From positions 124,001 to 188,000 of the forward strand of contig CAXBPC010000003.1 of assembly GCA_963977525.1 (NCBI GenBank): a stretch of DNA of 64,000 nucleotides. The letters run 5' to 3'. Shown in pieces: positions 7,571-16,790 of this stretch. A model generated the notes under the pieces. The model was not told the origin of the DNA. It did not search any database and was given only the letters and a program-made list of their open reading frames with translations. Source of the stretch: Ancylomarina sp963977525. GTDB lineage: Bacteria > Bacteroidota > Bacteroidia > Bacteroidales > Marinifilaceae. Each line of letters opens with the position of its first letter. Position 1 is the first letter of the stretch. The translations under genes and the position numbers were made by a program.

Positions 7571-8611
7571 TTAAGACTTCAACATCGCTTCAAAAACTTT
7601 AACCAATTCCATAAAATCAGGATAAATTACTTTAGCATTCTCAATAGTCTGATTTTTTAAAAGCTCCTTAATTTTAGCTTTACCTTCCTTACGAATTAAG
7701 AAATCGATAAAAGCAGCGCCTATTGGATAAGATAAATCTCTTTCATAACGAGTTGGTGACTCCCATAATTCCAACAAGTAGAATTCGCCTTTAGGTAATA
7801 CTCTTCGGGCCTCATTTATTTTATTTCTTACTGATTGGTCAAAGTAAACGCAAATTCCTTCATTTATCAACTTAGTTATCTTCGTAGGTTTAATCGCAAC
7901 ATCAGAAAGTATACGACAAATCTCATATCCTTCTGTTTGCTTATACCAAACGTTTATAATCTTCCTTTCAGAATTAGCAAACCCAAGTCGTCTCTCAAAT
8001 AAATCATAGGCTTCTTCCCTATCCTTCCATACAAAAAGATCTATTTTCTTAGATAAATTCGCCTTAAAAAACTTATTAATATTCTGATAAGCCTCTTCAT
8101 GCTTATTTTTATAATTTTCTAGATTCTCAATTACTGATTCATCTTGAAAATGAAAACGAATATGTTCAGTTTCTTGTATATCCCATTTTTGGAAATAATC
8201 ATTTTCCTGAAAACGCATCATCTGGTTATGAGCAAAACGACTACAATTACGAGTAGCCTTCATCTCCATAGCTTTTATCAAACTCTCTACCCCTAATTTA
8301 GTTTCTCCAGTATGGTAATATGCTGTACCCAACTCAGCTAGACTCCAAGATTTAACCGAGAGAGGGGCAACCTCATTATTATATGCTTTTTTTAAAAATA
8401 GAATCGCCGTTTCGTAATTGCGTAAAGCAATATGAGCTCTACCTACAAGCATATTCAAAACTGCATCATCAGGCGACTGCTTAAGCTTAGGCATTCCCTT
8501 TTCAATAATTTGTTCGAATTTTCCTTTTACAAACAGCTTATTAAGGTCTTTATGTTGGGCCTTAACACTTAAACTCAGCAATAGAATACTTATTAATAAA
8601 ATAGATCTCAT
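7571..8611 (-). CDS. Exported TPR protein with degenerate peptidase-MA-like domain
   Basis: 346 aa with a signal peptide (MRSILLISILLLSLSVKA-QH). Residues about 25-135 are TPR-like (LVGRAHIALRNYETAILFLKKAY, ELGTAYYHTGETKLGVESL). The C-terminal half resembles gluzincin-like peptidase-MA domains: the LINEGICVYFD segment (family pattern WL-x-EG-x-A-x-Y) and YPIGAAFIDFLIRKEG-x-AKIKELL. However, where HExxH is expected the sequence reads CRILSDVAI, so the zinc site is missing. I infer a non-catalytic periplasmic domain used for binding. It is convergent with the kinase gene and shares its terminator. No start ambiguity. Confidence 0.7.
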   Translation of the reverse strand: MRSILLISILLLSLSVKAQHKDLNKLFVKGKFEQIIEKGMPKLKQSPDDAVLNMLVGRAHIALRNYETAILFLKKAYNNEVAPLSVKSWSLAELGTAYYHTGETKLGVESLIKAMEMKATRNCSRFAHNQMMRFQENDYFQKWDIQETEHIRFHFQDESVIENLENYKNKHEEAYQNINKFFKANLSKKIDLFVWKDREEAYDLFERRLGFANSERKIINVWYKQTEGYEICRILSDVAIKPTKITKLINEGICVYFDQSVRNKINEARRVLPKGEFYLLELWESPTRYERDLSYPIGAAFIDFLIRKEGKAKIKELLKNQTIENAKVIYPDFMELVKVFEAMLKS

Positions 8612-8776
8612 AGTTATCTTAAAATTTGATTTTAAATCAGAATATAAAGCTATAGTTTAATATAATCTTATCAAGATGTTTCTGATTAAACTTTATCAAA
8701 GGTGAATACTTTCCACTTAACCTTTATTTGCTAGTCATTCATGTACGGTATAAGCCTGTTCATTTCATATTTTCAC

Positions 8777-8784
8777 TATTTTTG
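8777..8784 (+). promoter_or_regulatory. Putative -7 element of the hybrid-kinase operon
   Basis: TATTTTTG matches the Bacteroidota TAnnTTTG element exactly and lies 45 bp before the ATG at 8829. The -33 position is weak (CCTG). This is the only good candidate in the 217-bp gap 8612-8828. Confidence 0.4.
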
Positions 8785-8828
8785 CTCATCTTTAAGGGTG
8801 AATATAAATAACCAATATTAATACGATC

Positions 8829-11800
8829 ATGAACTTGTCAATATCTAAGTTTAAAAATTGGAAAATAAAATCACGTTTATTCCTTTTAACAATTGTTTCA
8901 ATTACAAGTCTAATTCTACTTGGCTTACTGTCCAATTTCTTTTTTCAAACTAGCCGTGCGTTAACCCTTTTTATGAATGCAGAACGTATTCACAATAACA
9001 TTATAACTACTGGTATTCAAGATTATTACACATATGTGGCTACAGATAATGAAGATTACTATGTATCATCTTTAAAAAATATCAAAACTGCCAACCAGAT
9101 GGCATATAATTTTTCAAATATAGATAAGCATATACATAATTTATCAGAAAAAGAGTTTACAACTTCTTTTTACAAATTATTACCTAATACTTCTCACCCA
9201 GACGAGCAAAGAATCGCAACCTTATACCATAGATTAAAACTCTTAACAAGCTTGCAGCCTAGCCAGGTCGAAAAAATACTTTTTTTTCCAAAAAAGAGCT
9301 ACCTATCAGGTCTAAACATTCTAAACTATGTTGAAAATAATATTGAAAAAGAGGTTGACGACAAACTTTTAGAAGGGATTGAACAGCTAAAAATTGACTA
9401 TTATGAATTCGCAAAAAAAACAGAACAATTAGAACAAACTGTCAATAAGTTTTTAAACTACTCTATCCTTTTTATTATTTTATTTATTTCAATTTTTATA
9501 TTGAGTACATCCTACATAATCAACTCTTCAATCACAAAGCCTGTAGATATCTTAATTAAGAAATTCAGTCTTTTAAACAAAGGAGTTCCTCAAAAGAAAT
9601 TAAAATATAAAAGTAATAGTGAACTTGGCGCTTTAACCCAATCTTTCAACGAAATACAGTTTGGCTTCTCTCGCATTATTCACAATATTCAGAAAGTTGC
9701 AGAAGGTAATTATCAGGTAAAACTAAAACCTAGATCAGAGCAAGATGAATTTACTCACACTTTCAATCGCATTATCGATCAGCTAGAAACTGCAGATAGG
9801 AAGAATAAAGATGCCAATTGGTTTCGTACTGGAATGAACCAATTAAACGAGAAATTACGTGGCGATCAAGAAATAGCTGAAGTTTCAGCCAATGCCCTAC
9901 AATTTACAATCAATTTCTTAAACGCAGAACTTGGTGCGTTATACACTTACAATGAGGATGATGAAGCTTTTAATCTTGTTGCATCACATGGTTTGCCCGA
10001 TAAAAATCAATTTAAATTTATAAAAAAGGGACATGGCCTAATCGGCTCGATGAATGAAAGTCGAGAAATCAAACATATTAAGGATCTCCCTAAAGATTAC
10101 TTTACCATTTTTTCTGGAACAGGAGAAATAAGCCCTAAAGAAATCATACTAGTTCCTCTCATGTTCAATAACCGCCTGTGGGGAGTAATGGAATTAGCAT
10201 CAATCCGTGAATTTAAGCCTCATAAAATAAGTTTCCTTAATAATGCAAACGAAACAATTACAGTAAACATAGCCTCATCAATTGCTCGTGCTCGCCTTGA
10301 AAGTTTATTAAAAACAACACAAGATCAAGCCAGCGAATTACAAGTGCAGCAAGAAGAGTTAAGAGTTGCCAATGAAGAGCTCGAAGAACACACTAAAATA
10401 TTAACTGAAAACGAAAAAAGACTACAGGTTCAGCAAGAAGAGTTAAGAGTTGCCAATGAAGAATTGGAAGAAAGAACCAATCAGTTGGAACTCCAAAAGA
10501 ATGAGATTGAACAGAAGAATAAAAATCTATCTCAAACTCATAATGAATTAGAATTTAAGGCTAAAGAACTTCAACAAGCAAGTCAATACAAATCAGATTT
10601 CTTAGCAAATATGTCGCATGAACTGCGTACGCCTTTAAATTCTCTTCTGATTTTATCAGGTATGTTAGCGAAAAATAAGAAAGGGAACTTAACTACATCT
10701 GATATTGAATCTGCTGAGATTATTTACAAAAGTGGGAAGGACCTTTTACAGTTAATTAACGAAGTACTTGATTTATCGAAAATTGAGGCAGGTAAAATGA
10801 CTGTTGAGTTTGCTCCAACAAATGCAGAAGACATTAAGCATGAGATCATGCTTGACTTTAAGCACCAGGCTGAAAAGAAAAAATTAAAGCTCTCTGTTGA
10901 GATTTCTAAAGATATGCCGGATTCATTTACGAGTGATAGACTTAGACTATCTCAGATTATTAAAAATTTGTTATCAAATGCGATTAAGTTTACTCATAAT
11001 GGGAGTATAACGGTTGCTTTCAATAAACTTGATGATAAAATAGCTTTAATGCGAAATGACTTAGATCCTTCGCAAGCACTCTCAATTTCTATTTCGGATA
11101 CTGGAGTTGGTATTCCTGACGAGAAGAAAGAAGCAATTTTTGAAGCTTTTCAACAAGCAGACGGTAGTACTTCCAGGAAGTATGGAGGTACAGGCTTAGG
11201 TTTATCTATATCAAAGGAATTAGCTTTTATGCTAGGAGGAGAAATTCATCTAGAAAGTAAAGTTAACCAAGGTTCTACATTTACTATCATTATTCCGATT
11301 ACACCTAATCAAGACTCATTTAATGGTGAAGTTGAGATCGTAAAAGCTCCATCTACTAAGATTGAATTACATGAAATCCATTCTAAAAATAAGAAAGAGC
11401 TAGTAGAATTCATTGCAGACGATAGAGATCATACTCGTACAAAAGCATTGGTGCTACTTATTCATCCTGAAAAGAAAAAGGCAGTAAAGCTTCTTGATCA
11501 AATACGCAAAAATGATTTCCAAGCCATTGTCGCTTCTAATATAGAAACTGCAATGCCACTTGTTGAAGCATATCAACCTACATCTGTAGTTATTGCATCA
11601 CAGCTTTTATTAACTAATGGTGACAAACAACTTGCTAAATTAAAAGAGAACCCACTTACGGCTAATTTACCTCTTCACATTGTTTCTCCGCTTGATGGGC
11701 TAAAAAATGATAACGTAGAACAACTTACAACAGTAAATGCTATTGATTTTAATTCTGCAATAAATAAAATAAACAGCCAACTGTTCACAGATTCTAAGCA

Positions 11801-12590
11801 AATTCTTATTGTAGAGGATAGTGCCATAACAAGAAAGGTTATTCACACTTTGCTTCAACAAACTAATGCTCAAATTGACGAAGCTGAAAGTGGAACAGAT
11901 GCTTTACAGAAAATAAAAGAGAAGCAATACGATTGTGTTATTCTGGATCTTGGCTTACCTGATTTTTCAGGTCATGAGTTATTAGAAAAACTATCAGATT
12001 TAAATATTTCGATTCCTAATACAATTATTTATACTGGGAAAGAACTTTCGAGAGAAGAACACCGTGAGCTTAGTAAATATACCAATTCAATTATCCTTAA
12101 AGGGCTAAAGTCAGATGTTCGTCTTATGGATGAAGTAACTTTATTTCTTCATCATGTAGCAATCAAAAATCCTCAAATTTCAAGCAAACCTGCTAATGAA
12201 ATTGATGAATCTATTTTTAAAGGAAAAAAAATTCTAGTAGTTGATGATGAGATTAGAAACATCTTTGCCTTAGGAAAAATACTTGAAGATAAAGATATGG
12301 AAGTACTCGAAGCTGAAAATGGTAAAATTGCTCTTGAGGTACTAAGAGATAACAATAATATTGATCTAGTTCTTATGGATGTTATGATGCCAGAAATGGA
12401 TGGATATACAGCCATTGAGCACATCAGAAAGACACCTGAAATTAAAGATATTCCGGTAATATGCACAACAGCTAAGGCTATGAAAGAAGATTACGACAAA
12501 GCTATTTCACATGGAGCTAATGACTATTTATCTAAACCAATAGATGAAAATAAATTATTCTCGATGTTAAAAATTTGGTTATATAATTAA
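8829..12590 (+). CDS. Membrane hybrid histidine kinase with HAMP, GAF and three receiver-type domains
   Basis: 1253 aa. TM1 (about 17-38), a helical extracytoplasmic sensor (about 40-205), TM2 (about 206-230), HAMP (about 235-325), GAF (about 345-490) and a long coiled coil with a 28-residue duplication. Then HisKA with His597 (NMSHELRTPLNS) and HATPase (N-box LLSNAIKFTH, DTGVGIP, GGTGLGLS). Three receiver regions follow: a degenerate one (about 870-985), one with DCVILDLGLPDFSG, and one with DLVLMDVMMPEMDG. It heads a four-gene run with spacings of 3 bp, 1 bp and an overlap, so they are probably co-transcribed. The architecture resembles the large BarA/EvgS-like hybrid kinases, without the HPt domain. 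Function in the CheR/CheB cluster is inferred. Confidence 0.92.
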   Translation: MNLSISKFKNWKIKSRLFLLTIVSITSLILLGLLSNFFFQTSRALTLFMNAERIHNNIITTGIQDYYTYVATDNEDYYVSSLKNIKTANQMAYNFSNIDKHIHNLSEKEFTTSFYKLLPNTSHPDEQRIATLYHRLKLLTSLQPSQVEKILFFPKKSYLSGLNILNYVENNIEKEVDDKLLEGIEQLKIDYYEFAKKTEQLEQTVNKFLNYSILFIILFISIFILSTSYIINSSITKPVDILIKKFSLLNKGVPQKKLKYKSNSELGALTQSFNEIQFGFSRIIHNIQKVAEGNYQVKLKPRSEQDEFTHTFNRIIDQLETADRKNKDANWFRTGMNQLNEKLRGDQEIAEVSANALQFTINFLNAELGALYTYNEDDEAFNLVASHGLPDKNQFKFIKKGHGLIGSMNESREIKHIKDLPKDYFTIFSGTGEISPKEIILVPLMFNNRLWGVMELASIREFKPHKISFLNNANETITVNIASSIARARLESLLKTTQDQASELQVQQEELRVANEELEEHTKILTENEKRLQVQQEELRVANEELEERTNQLELQKNEIEQKNKNLSQTHNELEFKAKELQQASQYKSDFLANMSHELRTPLNSLLILSGMLAKNKKGNLTTSDIESAEIIYKSGKDLLQLINEVLDLSKIEAGKMTVEFAPTNAEDIKHEIMLDFKHQAEKKKLKLSVEISKDMPDSFTSDRLRLSQIIKNLLSNAIKFTHNGSITVAFNKLDDKIALMRNDLDPSQALSISISDTGVGIPDEKKEAIFEAFQQADGSTSRKYGGTGLGLSISKELAFMLGGEIHLESKVNQGSTFTIIIPITPNQDSFNGEVEIVKAPSTKIELHEIHSKNKKELVEFIADDRDHTRTKALVLLIHPEKKKAVKLLDQIRKNDFQAIVASNIETAMPLVEAYQPTSVVIASQLLLTNGDKQLAKLKENPLTANLPLHIVSPLDGLKNDNVEQLTTVNAIDFNSAINKINSQLFTDSKQILIVEDSAITRKVIHTLLQQTNAQIDEAESGTDALQKIKEKQYDCVILDLGLPDFSGHELLEKLSDLNISIPNTIIYTGKELSREEHRELSKYTNSIILKGLKSDVRLMDEVTLFLHHVAIKNPQISSKPANEIDESIFKGKKILVVDDEIRNIFALGKILEDKDMEVLEAENGKIALEVLRDNNNIDLVLMDVMMPEMDGYTAIEHIRKTPEIKDIPVICTTAKAMKEDYDKAISHGANDYLSKPIDENKLFSMLKIWLYN
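10341..10472 (+). repeat. 84-bp in-frame duplication in the kinase coiled coil
   Basis: A 48-bp stretch at 10341-10388 recurs nearly unchanged at 10425-10472. The step is 84 bp, or 28 codons, which is four heptads, so the coiled coil keeps its register. The repeated peptide is QVQQEELRVANEELEE. DNA identity is high (AGCAAGAAGAGTTAAGAG in both), so the duplication is either recent or under strong constraint. Confidence 0.8.
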
Positions 12591-12593
12591 GCT

Positions 12594-14186
12594 ATGAAAA
12601 AGGATAAAATACTAATCGTAGACGATAGAGAAGAAAATTTAATCAGTCTTGAATATATTCTTAACGATTTTAATGTCGAAATAGTAAGAGCTTTTTCTGG
12701 CGAAGAAGCCTTGAAATGTACTTTAAAGGATGAATTCGCAGTGGCTATTCTTGACGTACAAATGCCCGGCATGGATGGTTACGAAACCTTAGAGCTAATG
12801 CGACATAGGAAAAAAACTAAATACCTACCTGTGATCTTTGTTTCTGCAATTCACCAAACAGATTTTCACATCGTAAAAGGAATCGAAACTGGTGCGGTCG
12901 ACTTTATTCCTAAGCCAATTATTCCAGAGGTATTGAAAGGAAAAGTCAGTGTATTTCTTGATTTATACCGACAAAAACAAGAGCTAAATTTAGTTTTAAA
13001 ATATCTTGAGGAAAAAAACGAAGAATTAATTATTGCCAAAGAAAAGGCAGAGGAAGCTACTAGAGCAAAATCAATGTTTCTAGCCAATATGTCTCATGAA
13101 ATTCGTTCTCCAATGAACGGAATTTTAGGACTTTCTAGATTAATGAAAAATGAAACTGTAAATTCTGAACATCACGACATGCTCAATGTTGTGACGACTT
13201 CAGGAGAGCATCTTCTACAGATTATTAATGATATTCTTGATTTCTCTAAAATTGAAGCTGGCCAAATCAATTTAGAACACATAGACTTTGATATTCGCAA
13301 ATTATGTGATACAATTTATCAACTACTCAACTTTAGAGCTGTTGAAAAAGGGATTGATTTTACCATGGATATAGACGAAGATGTTCCAGAAGTTCTAGTT
13401 GGAGATTCATTTAGGTTAAATCAAATCATTATGAATTTAACCAACAATGCAGTCAAATTTACATTAAAAGGTGCAGTACAGTTATCTATCAAATTACTCG
13501 AAAAAAATAAAGAATGGGTCTCCTTATTATTCTCAGTAAAAGACACTGGGATTGGTATCCCCGAAAAAGCGAAGCAAACTTTATTTCAAGAATTTACCCA
13601 ATCTAATAGTTCTATTACAAGACAATATGGAGGAACTGGTCTTGGATTAGCAATCTCTAAGAATTTAACCAATTTAATGGGAGGGAAAATAACACTTCAA
13701 AGTAAACAAGATGTAGGTTCGGAGTTCATGTTTGAACTTAAATTCGAATATAAAGAGCAAAAAATGTCGACAAGCCAAAACAACGATATGGAACTACCAC
13801 AAGATATTACAATTCTTGTTGCAGAAGACAATCCAATTAATCAGAAAGTTGCCGTTTTAACTCTTCGTCACCTAGGTTTAACTTGTGATGTTGCTAAAAA
13901 TGGATTGGAAGCTCTTCAGATGCATAAAGAAAAGAGATACGATATTATTCTAATGGACATGCAAATGCCTGTTTTAGATGGATTAAACGCTTCACAAAAA
14001 ATACGAAGTTTCGAAACTAATGAGAATATTGATAACTCAACTTATATAATTGCCCTAACAGCAAATGCATCATCTGAAGACAAACAAAAATGTTTAGATG
14101 CCGGTATGAATAATTTTATAAGCAAACCATTTAAAGAGGATGGTTTAATGGAAGTTTTGAGTCAAGGAATCAAAATGCATCATTAG
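12594..14186 (+). CDS. Soluble hybrid kinase: REC-HisKA-HATPase-REC
   Basis: 530 aa, no membrane segment. N-terminal receiver with phospho-acceptor Asp54 (AVAILDVQMPGMDGYE) and VSA/KP positions (FVSAIHQ, FIPKPI). A short coiled coil is followed by HisKA with His168 (NMSHEIRSPMNGI) and HATPase (NLTNNAVKFT, DTGIGIP, GGTGLGLA). A C-terminal receiver has Asp455 (DIILMDMQMPVLDG, ALTANA, SKPF). Start ATG lies 3 bp after the upstream kinase stop and the stop is 1 bp before cheR, so it is translationally linked to both. It may receive phosphate from the membrane kinase through the first receiver and relay it. No output domain is visible, so the downstream regulator is unknown. Confidence 0.92.
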   Translation: MKKDKILIVDDREENLISLEYILNDFNVEIVRAFSGEEALKCTLKDEFAVAILDVQMPGMDGYETLELMRHRKKTKYLPVIFVSAIHQTDFHIVKGIETGAVDFIPKPIIPEVLKGKVSVFLDLYRQKQELNLVLKYLEEKNEELIIAKEKAEEATRAKSMFLANMSHEIRSPMNGILGLSRLMKNETVNSEHHDMLNVVTTSGEHLLQIINDILDFSKIEAGQINLEHIDFDIRKLCDTIYQLLNFRAVEKGIDFTMDIDEDVPEVLVGDSFRLNQIIMNLTNNAVKFTLKGAVQLSIKLLEKNKEWVSLLFSVKDTGIGIPEKAKQTLFQEFTQSNSSITRQYGGTGLGLAISKNLTNLMGGKITLQSKQDVGSEFMFELKFEYKEQKMSTSQNNDMELPQDITILVAEDNPINQKVAVLTLRHLGLTCDVAKNGLEALQMHKEKRYDIILMDMQMPVLDGLNASQKIRSFETNENIDNSTYIIALTANASSEDKQKCLDAGMNNFISKPFKEDGLMEVLSQGIKMHH

Positions 14187-14187
14187 A

Positions 14188-15054
14188 ATGATGAGCAACC
14201 AAAATAAAATCGAGAAATTTGAGAATATAGATATTGAAATACCATTGATACTTGAAGCTATCTATCAAAAATATGGATATGATTTTCGTAAATATTCTCG
14301 TTCGCATATAAAAAGACGATTGGTCCATCGCCTAGCTATCTGTAATTTAGAAAGTATATCTCAATTACAGGATAAAGTTCTACGCGAGAAAGACTTTTTT
14401 ATTGAATTGCTAGAAGATTTGTCAATCAATGTTACGGAAATGTTTCGAGACCCTGAGTTTTATGCCTCATTTCGTGAAAACGTAATTCCTATTCTAAGGA
14501 CATATCCATTTATTAAAATATGGCATGCTGGCTGTTCCACAGGTGAAGAGGTTTATTCATTTGCTATCCTTTTACGAGAAGAAGGTCTTCTTGAACGTTG
14601 CCAGATATATGCAACTGATTTTAACCGAAAAGTTCTAGAAATTGCCAAGCAAGGTATCTACCCTATTCGCGACTTAGAGCATTTTGAAAGAAACTACGAA
14701 AAATCAGGAGGAAGATCTAAATTATCCGATTTCTATACAATGAAATATGGTTCTATAAAGTTAGACGAATCTCTAATTAAAAAAGCTGTTTTTGCTGATC
14801 ACAATCTTGTAACTGACTCTGTATTTGCAGAAGTAGACCTAATCATTTGTAGGAATGTGCTTATATATTTTAATCGCGATCTTCAAAACAAAGTAATTAA
14901 CCTATTCCACGAAAGTCTTTCATCTAGTGGACATTTGTGTTTAGGATCAAAAGAAAGCTTAAAATTCACGACTAAAGAGAACTGCTTTTCAGATATTGAT
15001 GAAAAACAGAAGATTTATAAAAAAAGCTTAAGCAAATCATGTATAAAGCTTTAG
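14188..15054 (+). CDS. CheR-type protein-glutamate methyltransferase
   Basis: 288 aa. The N-terminal helical domain (YDFRKYSRSHIKRRLVHRL) and the MCP-methyltransferase core with a SAM-binding motif (IKIWHAGCSTGEEVYSFAIL, about residues 109-128) are typical of CheR. Later landmarks are ATDFNRKVLEIAKQGIY and DLIICRNVLIYF, the CheR LICRNVLIYF signature. The reaction would be methylation of glutamates in a receptor-like protein, with SAM as donor. No methyl-accepting protein or other che gene lies nearby, so the substrate may be a kinase sensor region; that is inference. The 3' end overlaps cheB by 16 bp. An adjacent second ATG makes the exact start uncertain by one codon. Confidence 0.92.
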   Translation: MMSNQNKIEKFENIDIEIPLILEAIYQKYGYDFRKYSRSHIKRRLVHRLAICNLESISQLQDKVLREKDFFIELLEDLSINVTEMFRDPEFYASFRENVIPILRTYPFIKIWHAGCSTGEEVYSFAILLREEGLLERCQIYATDFNRKVLEIAKQGIYPIRDLEHFERNYEKSGGRSKLSDFYTMKYGSIKLDESLIKKAVFADHNLVTDSVFAEVDLIICRNVLIYFNRDLQNKVINLFHESLSSSGHLCLGSKESLKFTTKENCFSDIDEKQKIYKKSLSKSCIKL

Positions 15055-15608
15055 TTATTGGAACCTCATTTGGGGGACTAGAAGCTCTTAAAGCAATCAT
15101 CCCCTTGTTTCCAAAGAATTTTCCTTTGGCAGTAATCGTTGTGCTCCACATCGGGGAAAATCAAAACGATTCATTCATTAGGTACCTCAATGATATCAGT
15201 CAGTTACATGTAAAAGAGGCAGAAGATAAAGAACAAGTCTCATTAGGAACGGTATATTTTGCTCCTCCCAATTACCACTTACAAGTTGAAGGTGATGAAA
15301 GTTTTTCACTATCAACAGATCCTAAGGTTAATCATTCTAGACCATCAATTGATGTTTTGTTTGAAACTGCAGCCTGGTGCTATAAACAAAGGCTTATCGG
15401 AGTCGTACTTTCCGGCTTAAATCAAGATGGTGCTTATGGCCTATTACAAATTAATGATTTAGGCGGGATTTGCATTGTTGAAGATCCAGAAAATGCCATT
15501 GCTCGGATAATGCCTTCAGCTGCTCATAAAATAGCAAAGCCACAATTTATCACTCCATTACATCAAATTGCTGAGAAAATTATTAAACTCGTACGCTCAC
15601 AAAATTAA
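15039..15608 (+). CDS. Stand-alone CheB methylesterase domain
   Basis: 189 aa, only the catalytic domain of CheB. The Ser site is GTSFGGLEAL, the His site VVLHIGENQ and the Asp site VLSGLNQDGAYGL, matching the Ser-His-Asp triad. The usual N-terminal receiver domain is absent, so control must come from elsewhere, perhaps from the hybrid kinases of the same operon. ATG overlaps the end of cheR, which indicates coupled translation. It would remove methyl groups or deamidate glutamines in the CheR substrate. Confidence 0.9.
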   Translation: MYKALVIGTSFGGLEALKAIIPLFPKNFPLAVIVVLHIGENQNDSFIRYLNDISQLHVKEAEDKEQVSLGTVYFAPPNYHLQVEGDESFSLSTDPKVNHSRPSIDVLFETAAWCYKQRLIGVVLSGLNQDGAYGLLQINDLGGICIVEDPENAIARIMPSAAHKIAKPQFITPLHQIAEKIIKLVRSQN

Positions 15609-15636
15609 ATTAAGCTCAATCATATCAGATTTATCT

Positions 15637-15644
15637 CTACTTTT
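15637..15644 (+). promoter_or_regulatory. Putative -7 element for the CYTH gene
   Basis: TACTTTTG matches TAnnTTTG and ends 28 bp before the ATG at 15673. The -33 box is not convincing. Confidence 0.35.
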
Positions 15645-15672
15645 GAATCATAAATCTATTCAAAAATAAACC

Positions 15673-16218
15673 ATGCCAATAAATATAGAAATCAAAGCTC
15701 ATTGTCGCGATTTAAATAAAGTAAGAGATATCCTTAAGAATCAAAATGCTGAATCCAAAGGCACAGATCATCAAACTGACACTTATTTCAATTCTAACAA
15801 AGGACGCTTAAAACTTCGTGAAGGGAATATTGAGAATAACTTAATACACTACGAAAGAAATAATACAGAGGGAAGCAAAGAAAGTAAATTCACTCTTTAT
15901 AAGACTGAACAAAATTCTAAGCTAAAAGCAATTCTTGAAGTCGCGTTAGGTAACAAATGTACAGTTGAAAAAGACAGAGAAATCTATTTTATTGAGAATG
16001 TAAAATTTCATCTTGACACAGTAAAGGATCTGGGTACATTCGTAGAAATTGAAGCTTCGAACAAGGATAATGATCTAACTAAAGATAAACTTCAAGAACA
16101 ATGCAACTTCTATATTAAACTACTCCAAATAAATGCCAAGGATTTTATATCTGACTCCTACTCTGATATGATTCAGCGCAACAACTTATTCTCTCAAATA
16201 TGGATTGACGAGGACTGA
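15673..16218 (+). CDS. CYTH-domain protein, class IV adenylate cyclase-like
   Basis: 181 aa. The start MPINIEIKAHC carries the EIK-type N-terminal strand of CYTH domains (ExExK with the first Glu replaced by Asn). Further charged strands follow: DTYFNSNKGRLKLREG, IHYERNN, KFTLYKTE, FHLDTVKDLGTFVEIEA. These are the expected tunnel residues for binding a triphosphate and metal ions. Relatives act as CyaB-type adenylate cyclases or as tri-/thiamine-triphosphatases, and sequence alone does not decide between these. It is a soluble cytoplasmic protein, not clearly linked to neighbours. Confidence 0.75.
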   Translation: MPINIEIKAHCRDLNKVRDILKNQNAESKGTDHQTDTYFNSNKGRLKLREGNIENNLIHYERNNTEGSKESKFTLYKTEQNSKLKAILEVALGNKCTVEKDREIYFIENVKFHLDTVKDLGTFVEIEASNKDNDLTKDKLQEQCNFYIKLLQINAKDFISDSYSDMIQRNNLFSQIWIDED

Positions 16219-16286
16219 TTTTAAGCAAAGGTTTTTATGTTGATTCATTTTTGATTAACTTGAGTTAAATCTTAAATCAATATGCC

Positions 16287-16736
16287 ATGCTTCAATTCGA
16301 ATACGATATCCGAAGTCATAAGATTAAAGCACTTAATGGTAAGAGCAAACAGTTAGCTGTTGGTATCGCTTTCATTATCACGGCAGTTGTATTATACTTT
16401 TTTGTCAGATATCTTGAGATCATACCTCTCTGTAAATATTTTGCCCCATTTGTAGTCATCATTGCATTAGTCTATACAATTGGAATCCTTTTAGGTTGCA
16501 AATTCATGTATCCTCGTGAATATTTAAGAATAAATTCGCGAAGAATAAAATACAAGTATGGGTGGTTAAAAAGAAGGACTAAAATATACAGAATAGATGT
16601 CAAAGAATTTAAAATCGCAAATAACGAACTGATCATTATCACAAAAGAGCAAGATGAATATAGGCTCTCACTCAACGATTTTTCTGATGAGGCTATATTA
16701 GTTTTAAAAGGGTATCTAAATATAGCTACAGAATAA
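16287..16736 (+). CDS. Two-TM membrane protein with PH-like tail
   Basis: 149 aa. Two hydrophobic helices (about 24-42 and 52-70) are followed by a basic segment (YPREYLRINSRRIKYKYGWLKRRTKIYRID) and short beta strands (EFKIANNELIIITKEQDEYRL). This layout is like small bacterial PH-type membrane proteins; no catalytic motif is visible. It lies 68 bp after the CYTH gene on the same strand and is closed by the terminator at 16753-16790. Function unknown. Confidence 0.6.
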   Translation: MLQFEYDIRSHKIKALNGKSKQLAVGIAFIITAVVLYFFVRYLEIIPLCKYFAPFVVIIALVYTIGILLGCKFMYPREYLRINSRRIKYKYGWLKRRTKIYRIDVKEFKIANNELIIITKEQDEYRLSLNDFSDEAILVLKGYLNIATE

Positions 16737-16752
16737 AATTAGGAATAAAAAA

Positions 16753-16790
16753 AACAGTCTTGAAGTACTCTTCAAGGCTGTTCTTTTTTT
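16753..16790. terminator. Terminator between the PH-like gene and tsaD
   Basis: AACAGTCTTGAAG and CTTCAAGGCTGTT pair with one mismatch or wobble around a TACT loop. A T-run follows on the plus strand and an A-run precedes it, so it can work in both directions. The tsaD stop overlaps its right edge. Confidence 0.85.

Noticed and set aside
12173..12466. 97-aa ORF antisense to the hybrid kinase
   Set aside because: It is the shadow of the third receiver domain, with typical Ser/Ile-rich shadow composition.
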